A DNA stretch of 32,257 nucleotides from an uncultured Saprospiraceae bacterium (GTDB lineage: Bacteria; Bacteroidota; Bacteroidia; Chitinophagales; Saprospiraceae): the NCBI GenBank assembly GCA_938015415.1, contig CALLPK010000043.1, forward strand, positions 1 to 32,257, read 5' to 3'. Position numbers and translations under genes: made by a program. Below the pieces are notes generated by a model. That model saw nothing but the letters and a program-made list of their open reading frames with translations. It had not been told where the DNA came from and made no database searches. How positions within the stretch are numbered: position 1 is the first letter of the stretch; every line of letters starts with the position of its first letter. Of this stretch, positions 24,820 to 32,257 are shown one piece after another.

Positions 24820-25761
24820 ATGAAAAAAATTATATTATTATATTTACTGGCCTTCATTTCTTTTTCATCTCAAGCTCAGGAAGCAGTCACGGACACACTT
24901 AGCGAAGCCGAAATGATGATCATGTATCAGGCCTATGTTGATAGTGTGATGCAAACGCTGACCTATGAAACGGGTGAAATTAAACTAAAAAACGGAATCG
25001 CTACGATTACGGTTCCTAAAGATTATAAATATCTCAACGGAGAAAGTAGCGAAATGGTATTGTCCGATTTATGGGGCAATCCACCTAGCGAAGGCGACGA
25101 TAGAAGTTTGGGGATGTTGTTACCAGCAGCTTCTGATCTGATGTCTGATTCGTCTTACGTGATTAATATTACGTACTCCGAAGAAGGATACGTGGATGAC
25201 AGCGATGCCAAGGATATTGATTACGACGAATTGTTGAGTAGCATGCGGGAAGACTTGGAAGAAGCCAACGCGTACCGCCTCGAAATGGGCTATCCGACCG
25301 TGAGTAATATCTCATGGGCTTCCAAACCTTATTATGATGGAACACAGAAGAAGCTTTACTGGGCCAAGGATATTGCTTTTGACGGGCAGGTGATTAATAC
25401 CCTCAATTATAATATTCGGGTCCTGGGCCGGAAAGGATATTTACAAATGAATGTAATTGGTGAAATGCCCGTCTTGCCAAAAGTCAATGCCAACATGGAT
25501 AATATTTTACCTGCGGTCAATTTTACGGAAGGCAATCGCTACGCAGATTTTAATCCTGATATTGATAAAGTCGCAGCCTATGGGATCGGTGGATTAATTG
25601 CTGGTAAGGTATTGTTAAAAGCAGGAATATTGGCAAAATTGGGACTAATTCTAGCCAAATTCTGGAAGCTTATTGCGATTGGATTCGTCGCCTTCTTTGC
25701 GGGTATTCGCAAACTATTTGGCGGTAAAGAGCCGGAAAATACCGAAACACCCGTTAGTTAG
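24820..25761 (+). CDS. DUF2167 family membrane protein
   Basis: A 313-residue protein with a signal peptide (1-19, ending SSQAQ) and a DUF2167-like periplasmic domain: EIKLKNGIATITVPKDYKYL, a VLSDLWGNPP segment, LGMLLPA, and WASKPYYDGTQKKLYWAKDI. The C-terminus has two hydrophobic segments (about 250-275 and 280-297) followed by a short charged tail, which fixes it in the inner membrane. The family role is unknown, though it is common in Bacteroidota and Proteobacteria. It stands alone after the LRR-BRCT genes, with a 95-base gap. Confidence 0.88.
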   Translation: MKKIILLYLLAFISFSSQAQEAVTDTLSEAEMMIMYQAYVDSVMQTLTYETGEIKLKNGIATITVPKDYKYLNGESSEMVLSDLWGNPPSEGDDRSLGMLLPAASDLMSDSSYVINITYSEEGYVDDSDAKDIDYDELLSSMREDLEEANAYRLEMGYPTVSNISWASKPYYDGTQKKLYWAKDIAFDGQVINTLNYNIRVLGRKGYLQMNVIGEMPVLPKVNANMDNILPAVNFTEGNRYADFNPDIDKVAAYGIGGLIAGKVLLKAGILAKLGLILAKFWKLIAIGFVAFFAGIRKLFGGKEPENTETPVS

Positions 25762-25781
25762 AAATGACCAAATATCGTCTG

Positions 25782-25803
25782 ACTTTTTATTTACATAAAA
25801 AGT
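25782..25803 (+). terminator. Hairpin after the DUF2167 gene
   Basis: ACTTTTTAT (25782-25790) and ATAAAAAGT (25795-25803) form a perfect 9-bp stem with loop TTAC. It is AT-rich and has no T-run, so termination is only possible, not clear. Confidence 0.35.
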
Positions 25804-25873
25804 GCGGCAAGTAGTTTAAAATAAAACTCTTGCTCAAAGCATAAGATATTTCGATAGTTCGTATTTTGCGACA

Positions 25874-27271
25874 ATGAAATATTTTATGCTTTTTTTATGG
25901 ACGCTTTTTAACTTCGGCGTGGCCAATGCTCAGGTAGATGCCCATTACTGGACCAATCAATACGGTGGTAGAGCGCTGCTCCTCAACGGAGCGGTCATTG
26001 CGAGTACCGATGATGAAACCGCCGTTTTCTATAATCCTGGTGCGATGGCGATGGGGGAGGATGACGATTTTTCTCTTTCCCTTTCTTTTATCACGCCTTC
26101 CCATGCTTCTTTAAGAACTCGAAATTATTTTGGACAGGGACGGACAATTAAAGACACCGAATTTGGATTTGCGCCCGGACTGGCTGCCATCGGATTCAAT
26201 CCGTTTAAATACGATAATTTTCGGGTAGCCATTACTTCTTTTACTCGATTCAAATCCAATCTCAGATTTCGTTATCGGACTTTACTACCTGTTCAGGGTG
26301 CGGAAAATCAAATCTACGAAGCCAATCTGGATTTTAGCCGCCGACTCTCAGAGCGTTGGGTGGGTATCGGAGCCAGCTGGCGAATTTTTGACGTGATTGG
26401 AATTGGCGTTACGCAGTTCGTTACTTTTCATAGTGAATCTACTGACTTTGGTTTGCGACAAGAAATTTTTGATGGAACCACCAATGCGCTACAAGTCGGA
26501 TGGCGAAGCCGCACCAAATACTCTTTTAATACCAATGGCAGAATGATCACTAAGTTTGGGTTGTCTCTTCATTTAAATGATATAAAAATCGGAGTAACCC
26601 TCACGACCCCTTCTTATCGGGAACTTTGGGGCAAAGCCAGCTACGAACTGGATGAACTAAAAATATTCTCTCCCGATAGTTTGACCTTGGCAACTAATCT
26701 GGATAACGCCGAACTCCTGGATTACAGGACACCACTCTCCGTTGGGGTGGGCGTAGATGTTCCCATTGGTAAAAATCGAGTTTCTTTTTCGGTAGAATAC
26801 TTTACAAGTGTTCCCAATTATACGCTCATCAATGACACGGATGATCCGCTCGATGGATTAAGTGAAACACCCGTTACGACCAACTTTAGTGTTAGTACCG
26901 GTAATCGTCAGGTTACCAACTTTGCCGTGGGATGTCAGACCCCGATCAGTAGTAAATCTACGCTAATCTGGGGTTTTCGTACCGACTTTAACCAGCGCCG
27001 GAAACAACAGGAAAACGTAGCCTTGCAAATCCTTTCCGCTACACCTTCTGTGGCGCACGTTTCGATTGGAAATGTCCTGGAAATATGGAATAGTAAATTT
27101 TCGCTGGGACTGGACTATGGTTTTGGATTGAGTAATTCTAATAGTCCTAGACTGGATGTCAATAAAACCAATATCGACAATCTGTTCGATGATCCGGATA
27201 TTGGTAAGGTGAACAGTCGGTTTCGCTCGCTGATTCTGATTATCGCGTATGATTTTAAGTATCGGAAGTAG
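25874..27271 (+). CDS. FadL/OmpP1-like outer membrane transport protein
   Basis: A 465-residue outer membrane beta-barrel protein with a signal peptide (1-19, ending ANAQ). The N-terminal hatch-like segment GGRALLLNGAVIASTDDETAVFYNPGAMAM (residues 30-59) matches the OMPP1/FadL/TodX consensus (G-A-x-x-A-x-D-D-x-x-A-x-x-x-N-P). The rest is alternating amphipathic strands, ending with LRS-type aromatic strands (LILIIAYDFKYRK). FadL-like proteins import long-chain fatty acids or hydrophobic substrates; the substrate here is not known. No promoter or operon partner is evident; it lies 112 bases after the DUF2167 gene. Confidence 0.85.
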   Translation: MKYFMLFLWTLFNFGVANAQVDAHYWTNQYGGRALLLNGAVIASTDDETAVFYNPGAMAMGEDDDFSLSLSFITPSHASLRTRNYFGQGRTIKDTEFGFAPGLAAIGFNPFKYDNFRVAITSFTRFKSNLRFRYRTLLPVQGAENQIYEANLDFSRRLSERWVGIGASWRIFDVIGIGVTQFVTFHSESTDFGLRQEIFDGTTNALQVGWRSRTKYSFNTNGRMITKFGLSLHLNDIKIGVTLTTPSYRELWGKASYELDELKIFSPDSLTLATNLDNAELLDYRTPLSVGVGVDVPIGKNRVSFSVEYFTSVPNYTLINDTDDPLDGLSETPVTTNFSVSTGNRQVTNFAVGCQTPISSKSTLIWGFRTDFNQRRKQQENVALQILSATPSVAHVSIGNVLEIWNSKFSLGLDYGFGLSNSNSPRLDVNKTNIDNLFDDPDIGKVNSRFRSLILIIAYDFKYRK

Positions 27272-27366
27272 GCACAGAATTATACGGTGTAACCGACAGT
27301 GACATCACATAGGAAAGCTCTTGTAAATTCTACTAAATTTATAAGTGATTTTTCCTGAAAAAATCG

Positions 27367-27375
27367 TATCTTTGC
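27367..27375 (+). promoter_or_regulatory. Candidate promoter of the rpsF operon
   Basis: TATCTTTGC matches the Bacteroidota -7 consensus TAnnTTTG and lies 84 bases before the rpsF ATG. No clean -33 TTG is found 19-21 bases upstream. Confidence 0.6.
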
Positions 27376-27391
27376 AAACCTTTTTAAACTT

Positions 27392-27425
27392 GAAAGGACC
27401 GTTTTTTCATAAAAATGGCTTTTTC
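27392..27425 (+). promoter_or_regulatory. Possible S6:S18-binding leader of rpsF
   Basis: In the rpsF leader, GAAAG (27392-27396) can pair with CTTTTTC (27419-27425). Within it CCGTTTTT pairs with AAAAATGG around a TCAT loop, with a CCG at the base. The known S6:S18 autoregulatory RNA has a CCG next to a hairpin in this position before rpsF. The match is by eye and may be chance. Confidence 0.4.
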
Positions 27426-27458
27426 TTTATTTTTTAATTATAAAATAACTTCTTGTAA

Positions 27459-27962
27459 ATGCGAAATTACGAAGTGACTTTCCTCGTAGATCCGGTGCTG
27501 TCGGGCGAGGAAATTAAAGCGACAGCTCAGAATTATGTCGAACAACTGGAGTCTCATGGCGCCAAAATTGTCCATAACGATGAGATGGGATTACGTCAGC
27601 TGGCGTACCCAATTAACAAACGCACCTCTGCGGTGTATTACTGTGTGGAAGTACAGGTTCCTAACGGCGAATTCGTCAGTAAAATCGAACTGGCTATGCG
27701 CCGGGACGAGCGAATCATGCGTTTCTTATGCTTTGCCCTTAACAAATACGGCATTAAGTATAACGAAGACAAGCGTGCTGGCAAGATCGGTAAGAAGAAG
27801 CCTAAGGCAGAAGCAGATGCGGATGTGCCAAAAGGAGTAACCAAAACTTTGGGTAAGCCAAAACCAACTCCGGTAAAGAAAGAAGCCGTTAAAACACAGG
27901 CTAAAATGTCCGAATCCAAAGCTGCCGTAGCAGAAGCTGCTGTGAAAGAGGAGGAGGAATAA
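27459..27962 (+). CDS. rpsF: 30S ribosomal protein S6
   Basis: Ribosomal protein S6 of the small subunit, which pairs with S18 in the 30S platform. The core (about 1-105) begins MRNYEVTFLVDPVLSGEEI and has RQLAYPINKRTSAVYY and MRRDERIMRFL. It is followed by a long Lys/Ala/Glu-rich tail (about 106-167, with KIGKKKPKAEADAD and KEEEE at the end) that ordinary S6 of about 100-135 residues lacks or has in shorter form. First gene of the rpsF-rpsR-rplI operon; the next gene starts 68 bases on. A possible autoregulatory leader precedes it. Confidence 0.97.
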   Translation: MRNYEVTFLVDPVLSGEEIKATAQNYVEQLESHGAKIVHNDEMGLRQLAYPINKRTSAVYYCVEVQVPNGEFVSKIELAMRRDERIMRFLCFALNKYGIKYNEDKRAGKIGKKKPKAEADADVPKGVTKTLGKPKPTPVKKEAVKTQAKMSESKAAVAEAAVKEEEE

Positions 27963-28030
27963 AATTGAATAACCCAGATTAGTAATAATCGAGACTATTC
28001 AACATTTTTAATTAAAAAAAATAAATAAAG

Positions 28031-28297
28031 ATGGCTTCAAGAGATGATATAAAATTTTTAAGCAATCCTAAAATCGGTAACCAACGTAAGAAATACTGCC
28101 GATTTAAGAAGTTCGGTATCAAATATATCGATTATAAAGATCCTGATTTTTTGACACAGTTTATTAATCCACAAGGAAAAATTCTGCCTCGTCGAATTTC
28201 TGGAAATTCCCTCAAATACCAGCGTAAAGTCGCTTCTGCTATTAAGCGGGCCCGACACCTGGCCATGTTACCTTACGTAACGGATTTATTAAAATAA
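28031..28297 (+). CDS. rpsR: 30S ribosomal protein S18
   Basis: Ribosomal protein S18, 88 residues, the RNA-bound partner of S6. The family core is clear: KKYCRFKKFGIKYIDYKDP, then FLTQFINPQGKILPRRISG, then QRKVASAIKRARHLAMLPYV. The first 15 residues are a short polar extension (MASRDDIKFLSNPKIG). It is in the usual order between rpsF and rplI on the same strand, with gaps of 68 and 48 bases. Confidence 0.98.
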   Translation: MASRDDIKFLSNPKIGNQRKKYCRFKKFGIKYIDYKDPDFLTQFINPQGKILPRRISGNSLKYQRKVASAIKRARHLAMLPYVTDLLK

Positions 28298-28345
28298 GCG
28301 ATTGATTTAATTGCTTAGATTGCTAACAATTTAAAAAATATTATA

Positions 28346-28792
28346 ATGGAAATTATATTATTAAAAGATATAGATAAAGTAGGAGACAAGCATACCATTG
28401 TTACCGTCAAAAACGGTTTTGGTCGCAACTACTTGATCCCACAAAAATTAGCCTTAATCGCTAACACCACTAACCGTAAAAGACTAGCGGACCTCGAAAG
28501 ACAAGAGGAAGCAAAAGAGTCCAAAATGGTGGGTGTTTACGAGGAAATGGCTAAAAAACTGGAAGGAAAAACCCTGAAGATCGGCGCAAAAGCTGGTACC
28601 AGCGGTAAAATCTTCGGTAGTGTTACTACGGTACAGGTAATGGCCGCGCTTAAGGAGCAGTTTGATATGGATATCGAAAGAAAGAAAGTGCTCTTGCCTG
28701 AGGAAATCAAGAATATTGGTACCTACGAAATGACCTTACGCTTGCACAAAGAGGTGCAGCCGAAGTTGGCATTTGAGGTAGTGGAAGAGTAA
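28346..28792 (+). CDS. rplI: 50S ribosomal protein L9
   Basis: Ribosomal protein L9, 148 residues, normal length. The N-terminal domain has MEIILLKDIDKVGDKHTIVT and GFGRNYLIPQKLA; a long connecting helix (about 45-75) is followed by the C-terminal domain with IGAKAGTSGKIFGSVTTVQV and a VLLPEEIKNIGTYEMTLRLH segment. It is the last gene of the operon and is followed by a strong terminator. Confidence 0.98.
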   Translation: MEIILLKDIDKVGDKHTIVTVKNGFGRNYLIPQKLALIANTTNRKRLADLERQEEAKESKMVGVYEEMAKKLEGKTLKIGAKAGTSGKIFGSVTTVQVMAALKEQFDMDIERKKVLLPEEIKNIGTYEMTLRLHKEVQPKLAFEVVEE

Positions 28793-28816
28793 GATTTTAA
28801 AAGATCAAAAAAAATT

Positions 28817-28852
28817 AGCCTTCTAGGATTAGCTTCCTGGAAGGCTTTTTTT
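28817..28852 (+). terminator. Terminator of the rpsF-rpsR-rplI operon
   Basis: AGCCTTCTAGGA (28817-28828) pairs with TCCTGGAAGGCT (28835-28846) through one wobble pair, then a run of T. It lies 24 bases after the rplI stop. Confidence 0.9.
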
Positions 28853-28921
28853 ATTAACGCATGATAATTTTATCACTTATTTAGCTAGGTTATTTTATTT
28901 TACTATCAAAATTTTGTAGGT

Positions 28922-28938
28922 TTACTTAACGTAAGTAA
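28922..28938. promoter_or_regulatory. Palindrome upstream of the small membrane protein gene
   Basis: TTACTTA-ACG-TAAGTAA is a perfect 7+7 inverted repeat around a three-base centre, 84 bases before the next start codon. It may be a regulator binding site. The AT-rich area makes chance hairpins frequent, but this one contains G and C pairs. Confidence 0.4.
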
Positions 28939-29021
28939 GCTACATTAACTTTTCAAAAAGTATTTATGTTATCGCTTCAATGACCTCTTAAAACATTACT
29001 TCACTAAATAAATTTTTTTTT

Positions 29022-29498
29022 ATGAAAAAACAATTAACAATTTTTGCAACGTTTTTATTCTTGTTGGTAAACATTCAATATGTTTCAGCCGTCAAATCTC
29101 CTGTTGTTGATAAAATAAATGTAGAGGCGAAGGATCAACAGATTGATTTCACCACTACTTCCATGTCGGTCGAGGATTTTCTCAATATGAGTGCTAAGGA
29201 AATAGGGCAGAAAAGAGGAAAAAAACTTAAACTAAAAGAGCGGTTGGCCCTTATGCTGATGAAACGCCAAATCAAAAGAGCGGTTAAAAAAGGAGAATCT
29301 GTCGAAGATATGGTGGAAAAAATGAACGCTGAAGCCGAAAGTGATAGTACTAGTACTATTTTAGGTTTTCTTTTAGGTTTTCTTCTAGGTTTAATTGGGG
29401 TACTGATCGCTTATATTTTTTATAAGCAAGGTGTCAAAGGTGCCTGGTATGGTGTTTTAGCCTTGTTGGCTCTGATTCTATTGGCAGTCGTCCTGTAG
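29022..29498 (+). CDS. Small membrane protein with signal peptide, unknown family
   Basis: A 158-residue protein with a signal peptide (1-23, ending VSA), a polar middle rich in Lys and Glu (RGKKLKLKERLALMLMKRQI, KKGESVEDMVEKM), and two hydrophobic segments at the C-terminus (about 112-134 and 141-158; LGFLLGFLLGLIGVLIAYIF). I do not recognise the family; similar small proteins with a glycine-rich TM pair and a basic helix are common in Bacteroidota. A palindrome lies 84 bases upstream and a terminator follows, so it seems to be a single-gene unit. Confidence 0.75.
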   Translation: MKKQLTIFATFLFLLVNIQYVSAVKSPVVDKINVEAKDQQIDFTTTSMSVEDFLNMSAKEIGQKRGKKLKLKERLALMLMKRQIKRAVKKGESVEDMVEKMNAEAESDSTSTILGFLLGFLLGLIGVLIAYIFYKQGVKGAWYGVLALLALILLAVVL

Positions 29499-29572
29499 CG
29501 ACTGTTAAAGTGATGAAAATTAACCGTCAAGTTTGCGGATTTAGTAAATGATCTGACGAAATAAAAAATCAA

Positions 29573-29610
29573 AGCGCCTTCTGCAAATTAATTTGTAGAG
29601 GGCTTTTTTT
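29573..29610 (+). terminator. Terminator after the small membrane protein gene
   Basis: AGCGCCTTCTGCAAAT and ATTTGTAGAGGGCT pair imperfectly, followed by a run of seven T. It is about 75 bases after the stop codon. Confidence 0.7.
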
Positions 29611-29710
29611 GGCCTATTCTTTAAGTGAATAAACTTTATATAGCTGCGTAAAATAAAAAGGAAATTATAAATAGAATAGACTGAACTATTTAGGATGAAT
29701 ATTGCCTCAA

Positions 29711-30451
29711 TTAAAAATTACAATGCTTCCCATACTTCTTCAACCACTTTTCCTTCTCCTCGTAATCCGGCATCGCATCGCTCACCAGTTTCCAAAAACG
29801 GGCAGAATGATTCAGCTCAATCAAATGTGCCAGCTCGTGAATAATCACGTAGTCAATCACCTCTTCCGGCGCGAAAAGTAGACGGGTAGATAAATTGACG
29901 TTGCCCTGCGAAGAACAACTTCCCCAGTTGGTTTGGTTGTATTTTAGATTAACACTCTTGATGGGTTTTTGAAAATGAATCCGGTTGAGTTCATTTACCT
30001 TGCGGACCATTCCTGGCATAAAGTCTTGTGCCACGAGTCGGCTCAGAAGATGCTTAATGCTTTTCTGTAAATGTGGATCTTGGTCCCCGCGGCTTAATTC
30101 GAGGGTAATTACCCCATTTTTTAATTTACCAGAGTGGGTTTTGCGATCACTGAAATTAAATTTTAACAAATAGGATTTTGCACCAACCTTAAGAGTATCC
30201 CCGTCCCGATATCCTTTCCCAAAAAACTGAATATGGAGATCTGCATTTTTCGCAAACTGGTTACCTACCCATTCTGTAAACCACTTTACCTGTTTCTCTT
30301 GATCCTCCGCAGTAATACGCGTCGGCATTCTCAGAATTGCTGCCTTTTTACCGATCGATGCACGCACATTATTACGTCGCTCCCAATAAATTTTAGCAGG
30401 TACTTTTTTTCCCGCAACGTCTAGATATATCTTGGCGACTTTACCAGCCAT
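29711..30451 (-). CDS. YgjP-like (DUF45/M48-related) metallopeptidase
   Basis: A 246-residue cytosolic protein of the YgjP/WLM-like family. The zinc motif HExxH is His205-Glu206-Leu-Ala-His209 in YVIIHELAHLIELNH, with the third ligand likely His215. The preceding segment TNWGSCSSQGNVNLSTRLL (176-192) is the family signature, and WLKKYG is near the end. The proteins are predicted metalloproteases, some linked to DNA or toxin-type roles; the substrate here is unknown. It is on the minus strand with serC 144 bases upstream on the same strand; an inverted repeat lies between them. Confidence 0.9.
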   Translation of the reverse strand: MAGKVAKIYLDVAGKKVPAKIYWERRNNVRASIGKKAAILRMPTRITAEDQEKQVKWFTEWVGNQFAKNADLHIQFFGKGYRDGDTLKVGAKSYLLKFNFSDRKTHSGKLKNGVITLELSRGDQDPHLQKSIKHLLSRLVAQDFMPGMVRKVNELNRIHFQKPIKSVNLKYNQTNWGSCSSQGNVNLSTRLLFAPEEVIDYVIIHELAHLIELNHSARFWKLVSDAMPDYEEKEKWLKKYGKHCNF

Positions 30452-30467
30452 TTGTCTTTATTGAAAA

Positions 30468-30539
30468 TGCTTCTTGCTACTTGCACCCTTCTATCATTTT
30501 AAAAGAAAGCATATAACAAATGGCAAATAGCAAGAAGCA
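30468..30539. repeat. 17-bp inverted repeat between serC and the metallopeptidase gene
   Basis: TGCTTCTTGCTACTTGC (30468-30484) and GCAAATAGCAAGAAGCA (30523-30539) are reverse complements except for one base, separated by 38 bases. The phrase TAGCAAGAAGC recurs in form at 3509-3519 and around 15228-15258. Terminator function for serC is possible, but there is no T-run, so I call it a repeat. Confidence 0.65.
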
Positions 30540-30595
30540 AAAAAGAAAATTTATTTAAAATATAATCAGCAAAAAATTACTAATTCGATGCTATT

Positions 30596-31687
30596 CTATC
30601 CCCTTACTTTCCCAAACTCCTTCATCACCTCCACCAATACCTCCACGCTTGAAAGATCCATTGCATTATAAATAGAAGCTCTTAGTCCACCAACTGACCG
30701 ATGACCTTTCAAACCAACACAATCAGCTTCTGCGGCCAACGCCAAAAAGTCAGTTTCTTGTTCTGGATTCGTCATCGAAAAGGTAACATTCATCCGCGAT
30801 CGATCATCTACGTGCGCGTAGCCTTTGAATAAATCATTGCGATCAATTTCTCCGTAGAGTAGGGCGGCTTTTTCTTCGTTGCGTTGCTGCATTGCTGCAA
30901 CTCCTCCATGCTCTTTTAACCAACGCATCGTCAGCATACATACATAAATAGGATATACCGGCGGTGTATTAAAGCTGGATTGTTTTTTAATATGGGTATT
31001 GTAGTCCAGCATCGTTGGAATCGCTCGATTTACTTTACCCAATAATTCTTTATTAACAATGACCAGTGTCGTACCAGCCGGGCCCAGATTTTTTTGTGCT
31101 CCTGCGTAAATCAACCCAAACTTCTCTATATCTAATGGCCGGCTAAAAATGTCGGATGACATATCACAAACAAGTGGCATTCCCACGGTTGGAAATGATT
31201 GTAGCTGCGTACCGAATATAGTATTATTACTAGTAAGATGTAAATATTCTAAATCACCAGGAACTTCATAGTTTTTTGGAATATAGTTGAAATTTTCACC
31301 TTTAGAAGAATCAACTTCCACCACTTCACCAAACAATTTTGCTTCCTTGATCGCCTTGTCCGACCAGGTACCGGTATTAAGGTACCCCACTTTTTTTCCT
31401 TGAGGCAATAAATTCATCGCCGTCATGTAAAATTGAGAACTCGCACCACCCGTTAAAAATAATACCTCATAATTATCAGGAAGATTAAGTAGTGAGCGGG
31501 TCAGCACAAAGGCTTCGTCCATCACCTCAGCAAATTGCTTACTACGGTGCGAAATTTCCAATAGGGATAAGCCCATGCCCTCAAATTCAACTACCGCGGC
31601 GGCGGCTTGCTCCAAAACAGAAGCGGGTAATATCGCGGGACCTGCGAAAAAATTATGTTTTTTCTTTTTCTGAGTTAAAACTGCCAT
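30596..31687 (-). CDS. serC: Phosphoserine aminotransferase
   Basis: Pyridoxal-phosphate enzyme that converts 3-phosphohydroxypyruvate and glutamate to phosphoserine, in serine and B6 synthesis. Length 363 is normal. It opens MAVLTQKKKKHNFFAGPAIL, and has GLSLLEISHRSKQF, FLTGGASSQFYM, the cofactor Asp175 in CDMSSDI and the Schiff-base Lys199 in YAGAQKNLGPAG. The C-terminal GLKGHRSVGGLRAS segment binds the phosphate. No serA follows; the gene stands alone or with the metallopeptidase gene. A TAnnTTTG element lies 66 bases upstream of the start. Confidence 0.97.
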   Translation of the reverse strand: MAVLTQKKKKHNFFAGPAILPASVLEQAAAAVVEFEGMGLSLLEISHRSKQFAEVMDEAFVLTRSLLNLPDNYEVLFLTGGASSQFYMTAMNLLPQGKKVGYLNTGTWSDKAIKEAKLFGEVVEVDSSKGENFNYIPKNYEVPGDLEYLHLTSNNTIFGTQLQSFPTVGMPLVCDMSSDIFSRPLDIEKFGLIYAGAQKNLGPAGTTLVIVNKELLGKVNRAIPTMLDYNTHIKKQSSFNTPPVYPIYVCMLTMRWLKEHGGVAAMQQRNEEKAALLYGEIDRNDLFKGYAHVDDRSRMNVTFSMTNPEQETDFLALAAEADCVGLKGHRSVGGLRASIYNAMDLSSVEVLVEVMKEFGKVRG

Positions 31688-31752
31688 CTTTTTTAGAATT
31701 ATGTATTGAAATAGAATACGGAAGTACTATGACTCCCCATTGAAATTTGCAA

Positions 31753-31760
31753 CAAATTTA
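31753..31760 (-). promoter_or_regulatory. Candidate -7 element for serC
   Basis: On the minus strand the sequence is TAAATTTG, matching TAnnTTTG. Transcription would start about 60 bases before the serC ATG. A -33 element is not visible. Confidence 0.4.
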
Positions 31761-31853
31761 GCCTAAATAATAGCGTAAAGCCATCTTTTGATTGGACGAA
31801 ATGATCAGAAATAAAATTTAATTGAAAATAATAGGTTTTTTTTTCTGACAAAG

Positions 31854-31884
31854 TTGTTTTTTCTCTAAATAGTGGTATATTTGC
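31854..31884 (+). promoter_or_regulatory. rRNA operon promoter
   Basis: TTG at 31854-31856, 19 bases, then TATATTTGC at 31876-31884: a good match to the Bacteroidota consensus (TTTG, 19-21 bases, TAnnTTTG). It lies 312 bases before the 16S start. Confidence 0.75.
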
Positions 31885-31889
31885 AATCC

Positions 31890-32196
31890 CGTTTGAAAAT
31901 AGCGGAAAATCTTCGGTAAACGAGCCGGATATTTAAAGAAAAACGAGGCCTTATTTTTAAACTTGCATGAATCATTTTTGTGAGTGGAAAGAATAGGGTT
32001 TTAAAAAGTTCATTGACACTGATAGAGAAGACTGAGATTCTACGGAATTTCGGAGCACACGATAATAAGATTTTGTTTAGTGATAATCGAATAGATTTTT
32101 TTTAGAATTAATTTTTTGAGAGGAATCGAATGATCTACTGAAGTTTTGATAATTACGTAGCTGTTCTTACTGGGCAGTGAAGTGAATAAAGAAATT
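31890..32196 (+). other. 16S rRNA leader
   Basis: About 307 bases between the promoter and the mature 16S 5' end. AAAAGTTCATTGACA at 32004-32017 is a candidate boxA-like antitermination site, by resemblance to AAAGTTCTTTGACA found in related leaders (recalled). No protein gene is seen here. Confidence 0.6.

Positions 32197-32257
<61 letters not shown>

Overview
The window is a chromosomal segment of a Bacteroidota bacterium, probably a marine or activated-sludge type close to Saprospiraceae (family placement is inference). Support: the 16S rRNA 5' end at the right edge; a promoter upstream of it of the Bacteroidota type (TTG, 19 bases, TATATTTG); mostly Shine-Dalgarno-poor starts; and typical families (HemW, SerC, group III truncated globin, FadL-like and Omp85 outer membrane proteins, DUF2167).

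Layout. Bases 1-3300 are a rearranged accessory patch: a patatin-like lipase cut by the left edge, a DUF234-type ATPase with a nuclease-like C-terminus, a broken cysteine-rich gene, a second decayed copy of the patatin 3' end, and an unrecognised gene. Bases 3569-11268 carry housekeeping and envelope genes: hemW, an Omp85 protein, a truncated globin, an M16 peptidase and the methylmalonyl-CoA mutase large subunit. Bases 11367-16129 hold an MscS channel, a small PD-(D/E)XK-like protein, a secreted MORN-repeat caspase-like protease and an SPFH membrane protein.

Bases 16435-24724 are the most unusual part. A low-GC DUF4240 gene is followed by what looks like one operon: a metallopeptidase-like/VWA protein (DUF2201 type), a MoxR-type AAA+ ATPase, and two large paralogous proteins joining leucine-rich repeats, a BRCT-like domain and a shared DDGTHP-containing module. 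MoxR plus VWA is a known ATPase/adaptor pairing; its pairing with two LRR-BRCT proteins is the best candidate here for an undescribed system.

Bases 24820-32257 return to core genes: a DUF2167 membrane protein, a FadL-like porin, the ribosomal operon rpsF-rpsR-rplI with a possible S6:S18 leader, a small membrane protein, a YgjP-like metallopeptidase, serC, and the promoter, leader and first 61 bases of a 16S rRNA gene. Clear hairpin terminators follow several genes. The intergenic gaps hold many short degenerate direct repeats, often just in front of start codons, and one tandem array (7281-7476) that runs into the 3' end of the M16 gene.
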